Part shown: positions 8,819 to 19,909 of the stretch, piece by piece
Position numbering within the stretch: the stretch's first letter is position 1
How the letters are laid out: each line of letters starts with the position of its first letter
Origin: Amedibacterium intestinale
Lineage (GTDB): Bacteria > Bacillota_I > Bacilli_A > Erysipelotrichales > Erysipelotrichaceae
Assembly (NCBI RefSeq): GCF_010537335.1
Contig: NZ_AP019711.1
Span: 2,418,001 to 2,482,000, forward strand
Length of the DNA stretch: 64,000 nucleotides
Reading direction: 5' to 3'
Translations under genes and position numbers: made by a program
The notes under the pieces: generated by a model
Databases searched by the model: none
What the model was told of the DNA's origin: nothing
Seen by the model: the letters and a program-made list of their open reading frames with translations, nothing else

Positions 8819-9008
8819 CAGGTTGTTGACAAACTATATATTTTGAAAATATATAAAACCAATTTAAAAAAAGTGGTAGAAAGATTCCTTTTACTAGGTG
8901 ATTTTTGGTAAATGATAGCTTAAAATCACCTGTTTTTTATACAAAAGTGGGGATAAAAAAAGACCGAATGACAAAGTCTGCTCAAAGAGCGACTTTGTCA
9001 ACGGTCTG
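8819..9008. mobile_element. 190-bp terminator-targeting repeat, copy A
   Basis: Non-coding element with imperfect terminal inverted repeats. The left end is CAG, three variable bases, then GTTGACAAA; the right end is its near reverse complement. It contains AGGTGATTTT...AAAATCACCT followed by T6 on the plus strand. It also contains a long hairpin, GACCG...GACAAAGTC/GACTTTGTC...CGGTC, preceded by A7, so a terminator on the minus strand. It is flanked by a 22-bp direct duplication of a terminator hairpin (8797-8818 and 9009-9030). The sequence at 57716-57905 is the same as far as can be read. Confidence 0.8.
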
Positions 9009-9030
9009 AGGAATGTAGGGTTACATTCCT
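9009..9030 (-). repeat. Duplicated terminator hairpin, inner copy
   Basis: Same stem as at 8797-8818 (GGAATGTA/TACATTCC) but without a T-tract. It begins within the TAG stop codon of LCP copy 2. The pair is interpreted as a target duplication made when the 190-bp element inserted. Confidence 0.75.
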
Positions 9031-10612
9031 AGTATTGCGGTGTTATTGCCATTGTATCCCAAACAATGTTTGGATCATCATTTATATTTGATGTATTTCC
9101 ATCTATGGTATTGATATTAAATTGGAAATTTTTCATTTCTAATGGATGCAGGGCACTTTCATAAGCATCATGTACAGCTTGTACATCTTCTTTTGAAAAT
9201 AAATAGACACTGGAAGTACCTTCTTCCTTTGGTATACTGGCAGTAAAGCGAGAATCATTAACACCATTGTCAGTTGATATAGAAGAAATTGTCCATGGCT
9301 GTGGATTGTTTAACTCTGAAGATATAAATTTTGCGATTTGAGAGGCTGGCATATCGGTAAGTACATAGTCTGGGGCAATATCCAGCAGACTATTTACATA
9401 GGTTAATGCATTAGGACTTATTAATTTATCAATAATAGCATTAATGATGCGACGCTGTGCACGCTCTCTTCCTGGATTATCATAGCCAGGTGTTTTTCGA
9501 TGTCGAGAATATGCTAGCGCCTGTTTTCCATTCAGTGTCTGTTCCCCTTTTTCAAGACAAATCAAATCTTCTTTTTTAAAACTTCTGTTTTCATCCTGTT
9601 CACAGAAACTGATTTCTACATCTACATCAATACCGTTCATTGCATCTACGATTTCAATTAATGAATTAAAACTTACACGTGCATAATAATCAATAGGAAT
9701 ACCAAAAAAGTTTTCAATAGAGGAAACACTTGCACTGATTCCATACATTCCTGTATGTGCCAGCTTATCATTTTCATTATGCAAAGCTGTATTTGGAATG
9801 TAGCCATCTCTTGGCAAAGACACCATATCAATATGATTAGCTCTTGGATTCACAATAAGTAAAATATTGGTATCGCTTCTGTTTTGCTGATCAGGAGAAC
9901 CCATATTGTCTAAACCGCTTATATACACAACAAAGGGTTCTTTGGAAATATCTTTTTGTTTCTTTTCTGTTTTTAGATTTTTCTTTTTAAGAGTCGCAAT
10001 CGTTTTAATATTATCTTCAAATCCATCAATATTGTTTTTAGACATATCGTAATAATTATCACTAATAGCTAAAGCATCTATATTTCCTATCATCATTTGT
10101 GAAATCAATGTTGTATAATCAAGTTCTTCTACCATTTGAATATCTGCTGATTTTTTGATTTCGGTTTTAGCGTATTCACTGTTTTCTATATCGCTTCCTT
10201 TTTGGAAACCAACACGATGAGAAGCAAGTTCATCCAATGACGTGATAGAGCTGTTTTTAGAGGTAATGATCTTGATTTCTGTATATTCTTTTTCTTCCAT
10301 CTGAAACATCTGGTTTAATGTCTGTTTTGATTTTTGAAGAAAGAAGGCAGGAATACACAGAAGCACACATAAAACCAGGATAAAGATTCGTTTGGTTATG
10401 ATGATCCATCGCTTTGTCTTTCGAAGACTAAGAAGAAATAATGTGATATAAATCATCAGGAAAAAGATAACCCCTATAAGAATCCATTTTTTGGGAAGAA
10501 TGGAAAACGTCAGTGCATTATATAGCATATAAATTCCAACCAGTAATAAAATAAATAAAAAGATAAGATCAATGGTTCTGGTATAGTAACGTTTTGGTTT
10601 TTTATTTGTCAT
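9029..10612 (-). CDS. LytR-CpsA-Psr (LCP) family cell-wall glycopolymer transferase, copy 2
   Basis: Paralogue of the gene at 7120-8703 with the same architecture: N-terminal membrane helices, an extra extracytoplasmic domain (about residues 110-235, VGFQKGSDIENS) and the LCP core (MVSLPRDGYIPN, DAMNGIDVDV, QALAYSRHRKTPGYDNPGRERAQ). The cores of the two proteins are almost identical while the first 230 residues differ widely. Both genes read in the same direction. This one has its own promoter (10649-10677), and a terminator-targeting repeat now lies in its 3' terminator. AAGAGTTG-type purine-rich sequence precedes the ATG. Confidence 0.92.
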   Translation of the reverse strand: MTNKKPKRYYTRTIDLIFLFILLLVGIYMLYNALTFSILPKKWILIGVIFFLMIYITLFLLSLRKTKRWIIITKRIFILVLCVLLCIPAFFLQKSKQTLNQMFQMEEKEYTEIKIITSKNSSITSLDELASHRVGFQKGSDIENSEYAKTEIKKSADIQMVEELDYTTLISQMMIGNIDALAISDNYYDMSKNNIDGFEDNIKTIATLKKKNLKTEKKQKDISKEPFVVYISGLDNMGSPDQQNRSDTNILLIVNPRANHIDMVSLPRDGYIPNTALHNENDKLAHTGMYGISASVSSIENFFGIPIDYYARVSFNSLIEIVDAMNGIDVDVEISFCEQDENRSFKKEDLICLEKGEQTLNGKQALAYSRHRKTPGYDNPGRERAQRRIINAIIDKLISPNALTYVNSLLDIAPDYVLTDMPASQIAKFISSELNNPQPWTISSISTDNGVNDSRFTASIPKEEGTSSVYLFSKEDVQAVHDAYESALHPLEMKNFQFNINTIDGNTSNINDDPNIVWDTMAITPQY

Positions 10613-10648
10613 ATTTTCAACTCTTTTCTTTCTTTTTTAAGCTTGTTT

Positions 10649-10677
10649 ATTATAGTATAAAACCTGTATTCTGCCAA
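10649..10677 (-). promoter_or_regulatory. Promoter of LCP copy 2
   Basis: On the minus strand, -35 TTGGCA (10677-10672) and -10 TATAAT (10654-10649) are separated by 17 bp. They sit 37 bp before the gene start. Confidence 0.65.
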
Positions 10678-10754
10678 TTTTAAATTTCTGAATTTTTAGT
10701 AATATATTAGGAAAACAACTTAAAAGTATAGTATAATAAACCGGAGGTGATTTT

Positions 10755-12956
10755 GTGTCGTTTTTAGATGGATTGAATAAACAGCAAAAAGAGGCTGCAC
10801 AGTGTGTAGATTCTCATCTTCGTATTATTGCGGGAGCCGGAAGTGGGAAAACCCGTGTGGTAACGACCAGAATTGCATACCTGGTAGAAGAATTGCATGT
10901 ATTGCCGAATAAGATTCTGGCAATTACATTTACAAATAAGGCCGCAAAAGAGATGAAAGAGCGTGTAGAAAGTATGCTGGGGGATATAGGAAAGGCCGTT
11001 CAAATATCCACAATTCACTCTTTTTGTGTGCGTTTATTAAGAGAAGATATATTAGAAATTGCATATCCTAGAAACTTTACGATTTTAGATGGTGATGATC
11101 AAAAAAGTATTTTACGAGATGCATATAAACAGATGAATATCGATGTGAAAGCATATAGTTACAGCAGTATGCTTGCCTATATTAGCGGAAATAAAACAAA
11201 CTTTGTAGATTGTGATATGGCAAAAGCAAGTGCAGGGGTTTGGGATGCAGAGCAAATTAAGGCCGATGTATATGCATTTTATGAAAAGCGAAGAAAAGAA
11301 ATGTATGCTTTGGATTTTGATGATTTATTGCTGTATACACATAAGATTTTAAAAGAAAAAGAAGATGTGCGAAGAAAATGGCAGAGAAGATTTTCTTTTA
11401 TCCATGTAGATGAATTTCAAGATGTGGATATGCTGCAGTATGATATTATTCGTATGCTGGTAAAAGATGGCAGTTATTTATGTGTGGTAGGAGATCCTGA
11501 TCAGACGATTTATACATGGCGTGGTGCACAGGTTGATATCATCATGAATTTTGAAAAGGATTTTCCTGATAGTAAAACCGTTATCTTAAATGAAAATTAT
11601 CGCTCTACACAGCAAATTTTAAATGGAGCGAATGCTTTAATAAAAAATAATAAAAATCGTATTGATAAAGAATTGTTTACGGAAAGAAAAGGGGAACATA
11701 AAATTGTTCATTTTTCCGCAATGGATGATGCGAATGAACCTTTATGGGTCGTTAGCAAGATTCGCACACTCGCACAGGAAGGTATTTCTTATGGAGATAT
11801 TGCGGTTTTGTATCGTTCCAATTATTTATCAAGAGGGTTGGAAAAATGCCTGCTGGATTTTCGTATTCCTTATCGTATTTATGGAGGAATTCGTTTCTAT
11901 GATCGTGCAGAAATCAAGGATTCTTTAAGTTATCTTCGTTTATTGACACCTTCAAATCCAGAAGATCCAAAAGAATTGTATAAAAATCTTGCGATCAAAC
12001 GTATCATTAATTTGCCAAAGCGTGGAATCGGAAATAAGACAATGGAACTTATTGAAACACAGGCAGAGCATGATGATACCAATATGTATGAAATCATTAA
12101 AAATTATGAGATTGGAAAAGGAAAAGCGAAAACAAGCTTGCAGGCTTTTGTACAGCTTATTGAAAAATATAGAGCACAGGTGGATAAGATTTCCATCGAT
12201 CAGCTTTTGGAACAGCTTTTAGAAGAAAGCGGATATTTACATATGCTAAGAGAAGATAAGGAAATTGAGCGATTGGAAAATATCAAGGAACTTATCAGTG
12301 ATATATCAGATTATGTAGAGGCATATCCAGAAGGAACTTTACAAGAATACTTGCAGGAGATTTCTTTGTATACAGATAAAGAAGATACTTCTCAAAGGGA
12401 TTGTGTACAGCTGATGACCATTCATGCCGCAAAAGGTCTGGAGTTTGATCATGTGTTTGTATACAACTTATGTGAAGGGGTGTTCCCAAGTGAGCGCAGT
12501 ATTGCGGAAGGGGGAGCACAAGCACTGGAAGAAGAAAGACGACTTGCTTATGTTGCCTTTACACGTGCAAAGAAACGCTTGTTTTTATCAGATTCTTATG
12601 GTTATAGTTTTGTATTGGATAAAGTAAAAACCTCTTCACGTTTTGTAAAAGAAATACCAGAAGAATACATAGAAGAAGTTGGTGCTAAACCACGAAACAC
12701 TTTTACAAGTGATACAGATACCTTTAATGGAAACGATTTTCTTTCCATGCATTCCTCTTTTGAAACAAAAAACACACAGGCAGAAAATAAACCTGTAAAA
12801 AAAGGAAAGATTCGAAAAGGGGATTTAATTACGCATGATGTATTTGGTGATGGTGTGGTTATTAAGCTGGAAGATAAACTGGCTACGATTGCCTTTGATA
12901 AAAAATTTGGAATTCGTAAAATTATGATCGATCATCCGGCATTAAAGAAAAAATAG
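10755..12956 (+). CDS. pcrA: ATP-dependent DNA helicase PcrA/UvrD
   Basis: Superfamily 1A 3'-5' helicase for repair and plasmid/rolling-circle replication. The 733-residue length is normal. Visible motifs: Walker A GAGSGKTR, the Ia segment AITFTNKAAKEMKERV, motif II VDEFQDVD, motif III GDPDQTIYTWRGA, motif IV LNENYRST, motif V TIHAAKGLEFDHVFV and motif VI VAFTRAKKRL. A C-terminal Tudor-like segment (HDVFGDGVVIKLEDKLATIAF) matches PcrA proteins. The start is GTG, with GGAGGTGA 4 bp before it. First gene of the pcrA-ligA-camS-gatCAB operon; ligA follows after 9 bp. Confidence 0.96.
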   Translation: MSFLDGLNKQQKEAAQCVDSHLRIIAGAGSGKTRVVTTRIAYLVEELHVLPNKILAITFTNKAAKEMKERVESMLGDIGKAVQISTIHSFCVRLLREDILEIAYPRNFTILDGDDQKSILRDAYKQMNIDVKAYSYSSMLAYISGNKTNFVDCDMAKASAGVWDAEQIKADVYAFYEKRRKEMYALDFDDLLLYTHKILKEKEDVRRKWQRRFSFIHVDEFQDVDMLQYDIIRMLVKDGSYLCVVGDPDQTIYTWRGAQVDIIMNFEKDFPDSKTVILNENYRSTQQILNGANALIKNNKNRIDKELFTERKGEHKIVHFSAMDDANEPLWVVSKIRTLAQEGISYGDIAVLYRSNYLSRGLEKCLLDFRIPYRIYGGIRFYDRAEIKDSLSYLRLLTPSNPEDPKELYKNLAIKRIINLPKRGIGNKTMELIETQAEHDDTNMYEIIKNYEIGKGKAKTSLQAFVQLIEKYRAQVDKISIDQLLEQLLEESGYLHMLREDKEIERLENIKELISDISDYVEAYPEGTLQEYLQEISLYTDKEDTSQRDCVQLMTIHAAKGLEFDHVFVYNLCEGVFPSERSIAEGGAQALEEERRLAYVAFTRAKKRLFLSDSYGYSFVLDKVKTSSRFVKEIPEEYIEEVGAKPRNTFTSDTDTFNGNDFLSMHSSFETKNTQAENKPVKKGKIRKGDLITHDVFGDGVVIKLEDKLATIAFDKKFGIRKIMIDHPALKKK

Positions 12957-16051
<3,095 letters not shown>

Positions 16052-16069
16052 AAGAAAGGAAGAATAGGT

Positions 16070-16363
16070 ATGGAACAATATAGTGCAGAGTACTTTAAGA
16101 AACTGGCACACGATATCATGTTCGATTTAAGTGATGAAGAAGCTTGTGAACTGCAGGAAGAATTCAAGGAACTTTTGGAACAGATCGAGGTGCTAGATAA
16201 AATTGATACAGAAAATGTAGAAGAAATGATTTACCCATTTGAAGCAGAAACTGTATTTTTAAGAGAAGACAAAGTAGAAAATGTCATTTCTCAGGAAGCA
16301 GCATTAAGCAATGTAAAATCTGCAAAAGCAGGTCATGTACATGTACCTAAGGTGGTGAAGTAA
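16070..16363 (+). CDS. gatC: Asp-tRNA(Asn)/Glu-tRNA(Gln) amidotransferase subunit C
   Basis: Small 97-residue subunit that links GatA and GatB. The N-terminal helix (SAEYFKKLAHDIMFDLSDEE), then a central helix, then the VLREDKV-like segment (VFLREDKVENV) fit the family. A GAAAGGAAG site precedes the ATG. It is followed by gatA after 1 bp. Confidence 0.93.
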   Translation: MEQYSAEYFKKLAHDIMFDLSDEEACELQEEFKELLEQIEVLDKIDTENVEEMIYPFEAETVFLREDKVENVISQEAALSNVKSAKAGHVHVPKVVK

Positions 16364-16364
16364 G

Positions 16365-17786
16365 ATGGATTTTGAAAAAGCAAGAAAACAGAGCGTAGAA
16401 GAACGTATAAACCAAGCGTTTGAAAAAGCAAAGGCATCCCAGGATAAATTAAATGCAGTTGTTACTTTTATAGATCCTAAAGAACAGATCGAAGCATTAA
16501 AAGATGTGGATGAAAAAGCGCCACTATATGGTATGCCAATTGTTTTAAAAGACAATGTGAATACAAAAGGAATTCGTACAACAGCAAGTTCTCGAATTTT
16601 AGATAACTATGTGCCTGTTTATGATGCACATATCGTAGATAAACTGCGTGAAGCTGGAGCTGTTGTCATTGCGAAAGCAAGCATGGATGAATTAGGTATG
16701 GGTGGTACAAATAAAAATGCGCATACTGGAAAAGTAAATAATCCTTGGGATGTTCGCCGTATTTCAGGGGGAAGTTCTGGAGGTAGTGCAGTACTTGTAG
16801 CAGAAGGAATCGTACCTTTTGCGATTGGTACAGATACAGGAGACAGTGTACGAAAACCAGCTGCATATAATGGTGTTATCGGTGTAAAACCGACATATGG
16901 AAGAATTTCTCGTTATGGTATCATTCCATATGCAAGCAGCCTTGATCATGTTGGATACTTTACAAGTGCGGTAGAGGATGCAGCTTTAGCATTGGAAGTG
17001 CTGGCTGGAAGAGATGATCGTGACATGACAAGCTCTTATAAAGAGGTAGAAGCATATTCTAAAAATCTAAACAGTGACATCAAAGGAAAACGTATTGCGG
17101 TATTTGGAAATGTGCAGGATGCAATTCAAAATGCAGAAATGAAAGAAAATTTTGATGCATTAATGAAAAAATTAGAGGAAAGAGGCGCAATTGTAGAAAA
17201 AGTCTATTTAGATGAAACTTTGATGCATGCAATTTTGCCGGTTTACTATATTATTGCGAATGCCGAGGCTACCGCAAATCATTCAAACTTAGATGGTATT
17301 CGTTTTGGTATGAGAGAAGATGGAGAAAGCGTAGAAGATGTAATGATCAATTCCAGAACAAAGGGATTATGTTCTTATGTTCGTAAGCGTTTTGTCATCG
17401 GAAGTTATTCTTTATATGAAGAAAATCAAGAAAAAGTATTCCGTAAAGCACAGAAAGTGCGTCGCTTAATTGTGGAAGAAATGAATAAAGTATTAAGCAG
17501 TTATGATGTGATAATTGCCAATGCTGCACCTAGTATTGCACCATATAGCGATGCAAGTGAAGATGAGCATTTAAGTAAAGATATTACAGTTGCGGAAAAC
17601 CATATGGTTATGGGAAACTTCTCTGGAAATCCAAGTATGACGCTGCCATGTGGATTTGTGGAAGGTATGCCAATTGCGGTAAATATCAGTGCAAAAGCAT
17701 TTGATGAACAGACAATGTTTAATATCGCAAAAGCAATTGAAGAAGAAACAGGATTAAAAGGAAACGATGTGGAGGTAGACGCATGA
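16365..17786 (+). CDS. gatA: Asp-tRNA(Asn)/Glu-tRNA(Gln) amidotransferase subunit A
   Basis: Amidase subunit that releases ammonia from glutamine and channels it to GatB. The Ser-cisSer-Lys triad can be placed: Lys62 in VLKDNVNTKG, the cis-Ser in ISGGSSGGSA and the nucleophile Ser161. The segment around the nucleophile reads GTDTGDSVRKPA, whereas the usual form is GTDTGGSIRQPA. The Gly to Asp change at residue 160 is next to the catalytic Ser and is noted under findings. Length (473) is normal. The end overlaps gatB by 4 bp. Confidence 0.95.
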   Translation: MDFEKARKQSVEERINQAFEKAKASQDKLNAVVTFIDPKEQIEALKDVDEKAPLYGMPIVLKDNVNTKGIRTTASSRILDNYVPVYDAHIVDKLREAGAVVIAKASMDELGMGGTNKNAHTGKVNNPWDVRRISGGSSGGSAVLVAEGIVPFAIGTDTGDSVRKPAAYNGVIGVKPTYGRISRYGIIPYASSLDHVGYFTSAVEDAALALEVLAGRDDRDMTSSYKEVEAYSKNLNSDIKGKRIAVFGNVQDAIQNAEMKENFDALMKKLEERGAIVEKVYLDETLMHAILPVYYIIANAEATANHSNLDGIRFGMREDGESVEDVMINSRTKGLCSYVRKRFVIGSYSLYEENQEKVFRKAQKVRRLIVEEMNKVLSSYDVIIANAAPSIAPYSDASEDEHLSKDITVAENHMVMGNFSGNPSMTLPCGFVEGMPIAVNISAKAFDEQTMFNIAKAIEEETGLKGNDVEVDA

Positions 17787-19207
17787 AATACGAAACCGTA
17801 ATAGGAATTGAAATTCACTGTGAATTAAAAACAAAAACAAAAATGTTCTCCTCAGCACCGGTAGCTTTTGGAGAAGTGGCAAATACATGTGTAAATGAGG
17901 TAGATTTAGGACATCCTGGAACACTTCCTTGTGTTAACAAAGAAGCTGTTCGTTTAGCTGTAAAAGCCGCAACAGCTTTGCGTTGTGAAATTGATCCACT
18001 TGTGAAATTTGATCGTAAAAATTATTATTATTCCGATCTTCCAAAGGGATTTCAGATTACGCAGCAATTTCATCCAATTGGAAGAAATGGATGCATAACA
18101 ATTGAAACAGAAGATGGCAAGAAAGATATTCGTATCAATCGAATTCACATGGAAGAAGATACAGCAAAACAGTTCCATAGTGATGCAGGGACTTTGATTG
18201 ATTTTAACCGTGCAGGTACACCGCTTGTAGAAATCGTAAGTGAAGCGGATATGCGAAGTGGAAGTGAGGCTGCTGCTTATGTCGAAAAGTTAAGAACTTT
18301 ATTGTACTATTTAGGAGTCAGCGATGTTAAAATGGAAGAAGGAAGCATGCGCTGTGATGTCAATGTTTCCATTCGACCAGTTGGAAGTACAGCTTTTGGT
18401 ACAAAAACAGAAGTGAAAAATCTAAACTCTATTTCCAATGTACAAAAAGCAATTGATGCGGAAGTAGAACGACAGATTCAGCTGGTAGAAAATGGAGAAA
18501 AAGTTGAACAGGCTACTCGCCGTTATGATGAAACACAGAAAACTACCATTTTGATGCGTAAAAAAGAAGGAAATGTAGACTATAAATTTTTCCCAGAACC
18601 TAATATTACGCCAATTCGTTTAAGTGATGAATGGATTTCTGAAATTCAGGAAAATATGGAAGAACTTCCTGATGAAAGAAAAGCTCGTTATATGGGACAA
18701 AACGAATTAAGTGCATATGATGCAGATGTACTTGTTTCTAACAGAGAACTTTCTGATTTCTATGATGAAGTTATCAAGCATACAAAAGCGTATAAGAAAG
18801 CAGCTAACTGGGTAATTGTAGAGCTTTCTGCAGCTTTAAACAAAGCAAATATCAAACCAGCAGATAATCCTTGTAAAGCAGAATATCTTGCGGATATGAT
18901 CAACATGGTAGAGGCGCAGGAAATCAGTGGAAAACAGGCAAAAGTTGTGTTTGAAGAAATTATGAAAGGAAAAGATCCAAAGAAAGTCGTAGAAGAAAAA
19001 GGCATGAAACAGATGAGTGATGCAAGTGAACTTCTTGCGATGATCAATACGGTTTTAGATAACAATCCACAGTCCATTGAAGATTTTAAAAATGGAAAAG
19101 ATCGTGCTGTTGGATTCCTTGTTGGGCAGGTTATGAAAGCCAGCAAAGGACAGGCAAATCCTGCAATGACAAATAAACTTATTCAAGAAGAACTTAAGAA
19201 AAGATAG
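17783..19207 (+). CDS. gatB: Asp-tRNA(Asn)/Glu-tRNA(Gln) amidotransferase subunit B
   Basis: Kinase/transferase subunit that activates misacylated Glu-tRNA(Gln) or Asp-tRNA(Asn) and amidates it. The start YETVIGIEIHCELKTKTKMF and the signatures DLPKGFQITQQFHPIG, RIHMEEDTAKQFH and MRCDVNVSIRP are diagnostic. The C-terminal YqeY-like tail (GFLVGQVMKASKGQANP) binds tRNA. Its presence implies that the cell makes Gln-tRNA and/or Asn-tRNA indirectly. Confidence 0.97.
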   Translation: MKYETVIGIEIHCELKTKTKMFSSAPVAFGEVANTCVNEVDLGHPGTLPCVNKEAVRLAVKAATALRCEIDPLVKFDRKNYYYSDLPKGFQITQQFHPIGRNGCITIETEDGKKDIRINRIHMEEDTAKQFHSDAGTLIDFNRAGTPLVEIVSEADMRSGSEAAAYVEKLRTLLYYLGVSDVKMEEGSMRCDVNVSIRPVGSTAFGTKTEVKNLNSISNVQKAIDAEVERQIQLVENGEKVEQATRRYDETQKTTILMRKKEGNVDYKFFPEPNITPIRLSDEWISEIQENMEELPDERKARYMGQNELSAYDADVLVSNRELSDFYDEVIKHTKAYKKAANWVIVELSAALNKANIKPADNPCKAEYLADMINMVEAQEISGKQAKVVFEEIMKGKDPKKVVEEKGMKQMSDASELLAMINTVLDNNPQSIEDFKNGKDRAVGFLVGQVMKASKGQANPAMTNKLIQEELKKR

Positions 19208-19255
19208 AAATTTAAGATAAAATTTAGTACAATGAATACCATCAGAGGTGATAAA

Positions 19256-19870
19256 ATGGCAAAAAGTAATAAAAAAAGCAAACAGGTGAAACAAAAAAAT
19301 ACAAAGAGCAATATTCTTTATATTGTTGCGACTGTAGTTATTTTAATTCCCTTGTTAATGCTTGGATATATTTATTTCTCAACAAAAGAAAATAAAGGAA
19401 AGCCAACTGTTGGTAATCGTTTTGATAATGCTCTTGTGGAAAAAATTGAGCAAAATCAAATTGATCAGGTAAAATCAAGTTTAAAATATGATAAAGCCGA
19501 GAATGTAGAAATTAATTTGACAAGTGCGACATTACGTATAACAATTGATTTACAAGATACATGTGGAAAAAGCGATGTAGACAGCGTACTAAACGATGCT
19601 TATAAAAAAACTACGCAGATTCTTCCTGTAGAAACATATTTTACAAATAAAGATGATGTTAAAATGTATGATTTGGATATTCATGTATATAACTTTATTC
19701 CAAAAGATGATGATTCTACAGATGGATGGGTATATAAAGAAAAAATTAAAAATGCTTCCAGTAAGAAAGCAGTAACCGATACTCTAAGTTCTGCTCGCAG
19801 CAAAGAGGATGCAAATGCATTGTTGAAGCAGCAAAAAGAGCTGGAGAAAGAAGCAGGACAATCAAAATAA
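19256..19870 (+). CDS. Conserved-looking single-pass membrane protein, function unknown
   Basis: Not recognised. A very basic N-terminus (SNKKSKQVKQKNTKS) is followed by one membrane helix (about residues 17-40) and an extracytoplasmic region of about 160 residues. This contains ENVEINLTSATLRITIDLQD and an acidic/polar C-terminus. The ATG at 19256 is chosen because AGAGGTGA lies 4 bp before it; an in-frame ATG at 19232 has no such site. It follows gatB by 48 bp and ends at a strong terminator, so it may be the last gene of the operon. Confidence 0.75.
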   Translation: MAKSNKKSKQVKQKNTKSNILYIVATVVILIPLLMLGYIYFSTKENKGKPTVGNRFDNALVEKIEQNQIDQVKSSLKYDKAENVEINLTSATLRITIDLQDTCGKSDVDSVLNDAYKKTTQILPVETYFTNKDDVKMYDLDIHVYNFIPKDDDSTDGWVYKEKIKNASSKKAVTDTLSSARSKEDANALLKQQKELEKEAGQSK

Positions 19871-19876
19871 AGAAGA

Positions 19877-19896
19877 AAGGGCGTATGCCCTTTTTT
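19877..19896 (+). terminator. Rho-independent terminator
   Basis: AAGGGC-GTAT-GCCCTT stem followed by T4-6. It closes the pcrA-to-19870 transcription unit. Confidence 0.85.
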
Positions 19897-19909
19897 AAGG
19901 AGTGGGAAT

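Noticed and set aside
8819-9008. 190-bp repeat as a group IIC intron, which also inserts after terminators
   Set aside because: Far too short, no intron-encoded protein or domain V hairpin, and introns do not duplicate the target hairpin.
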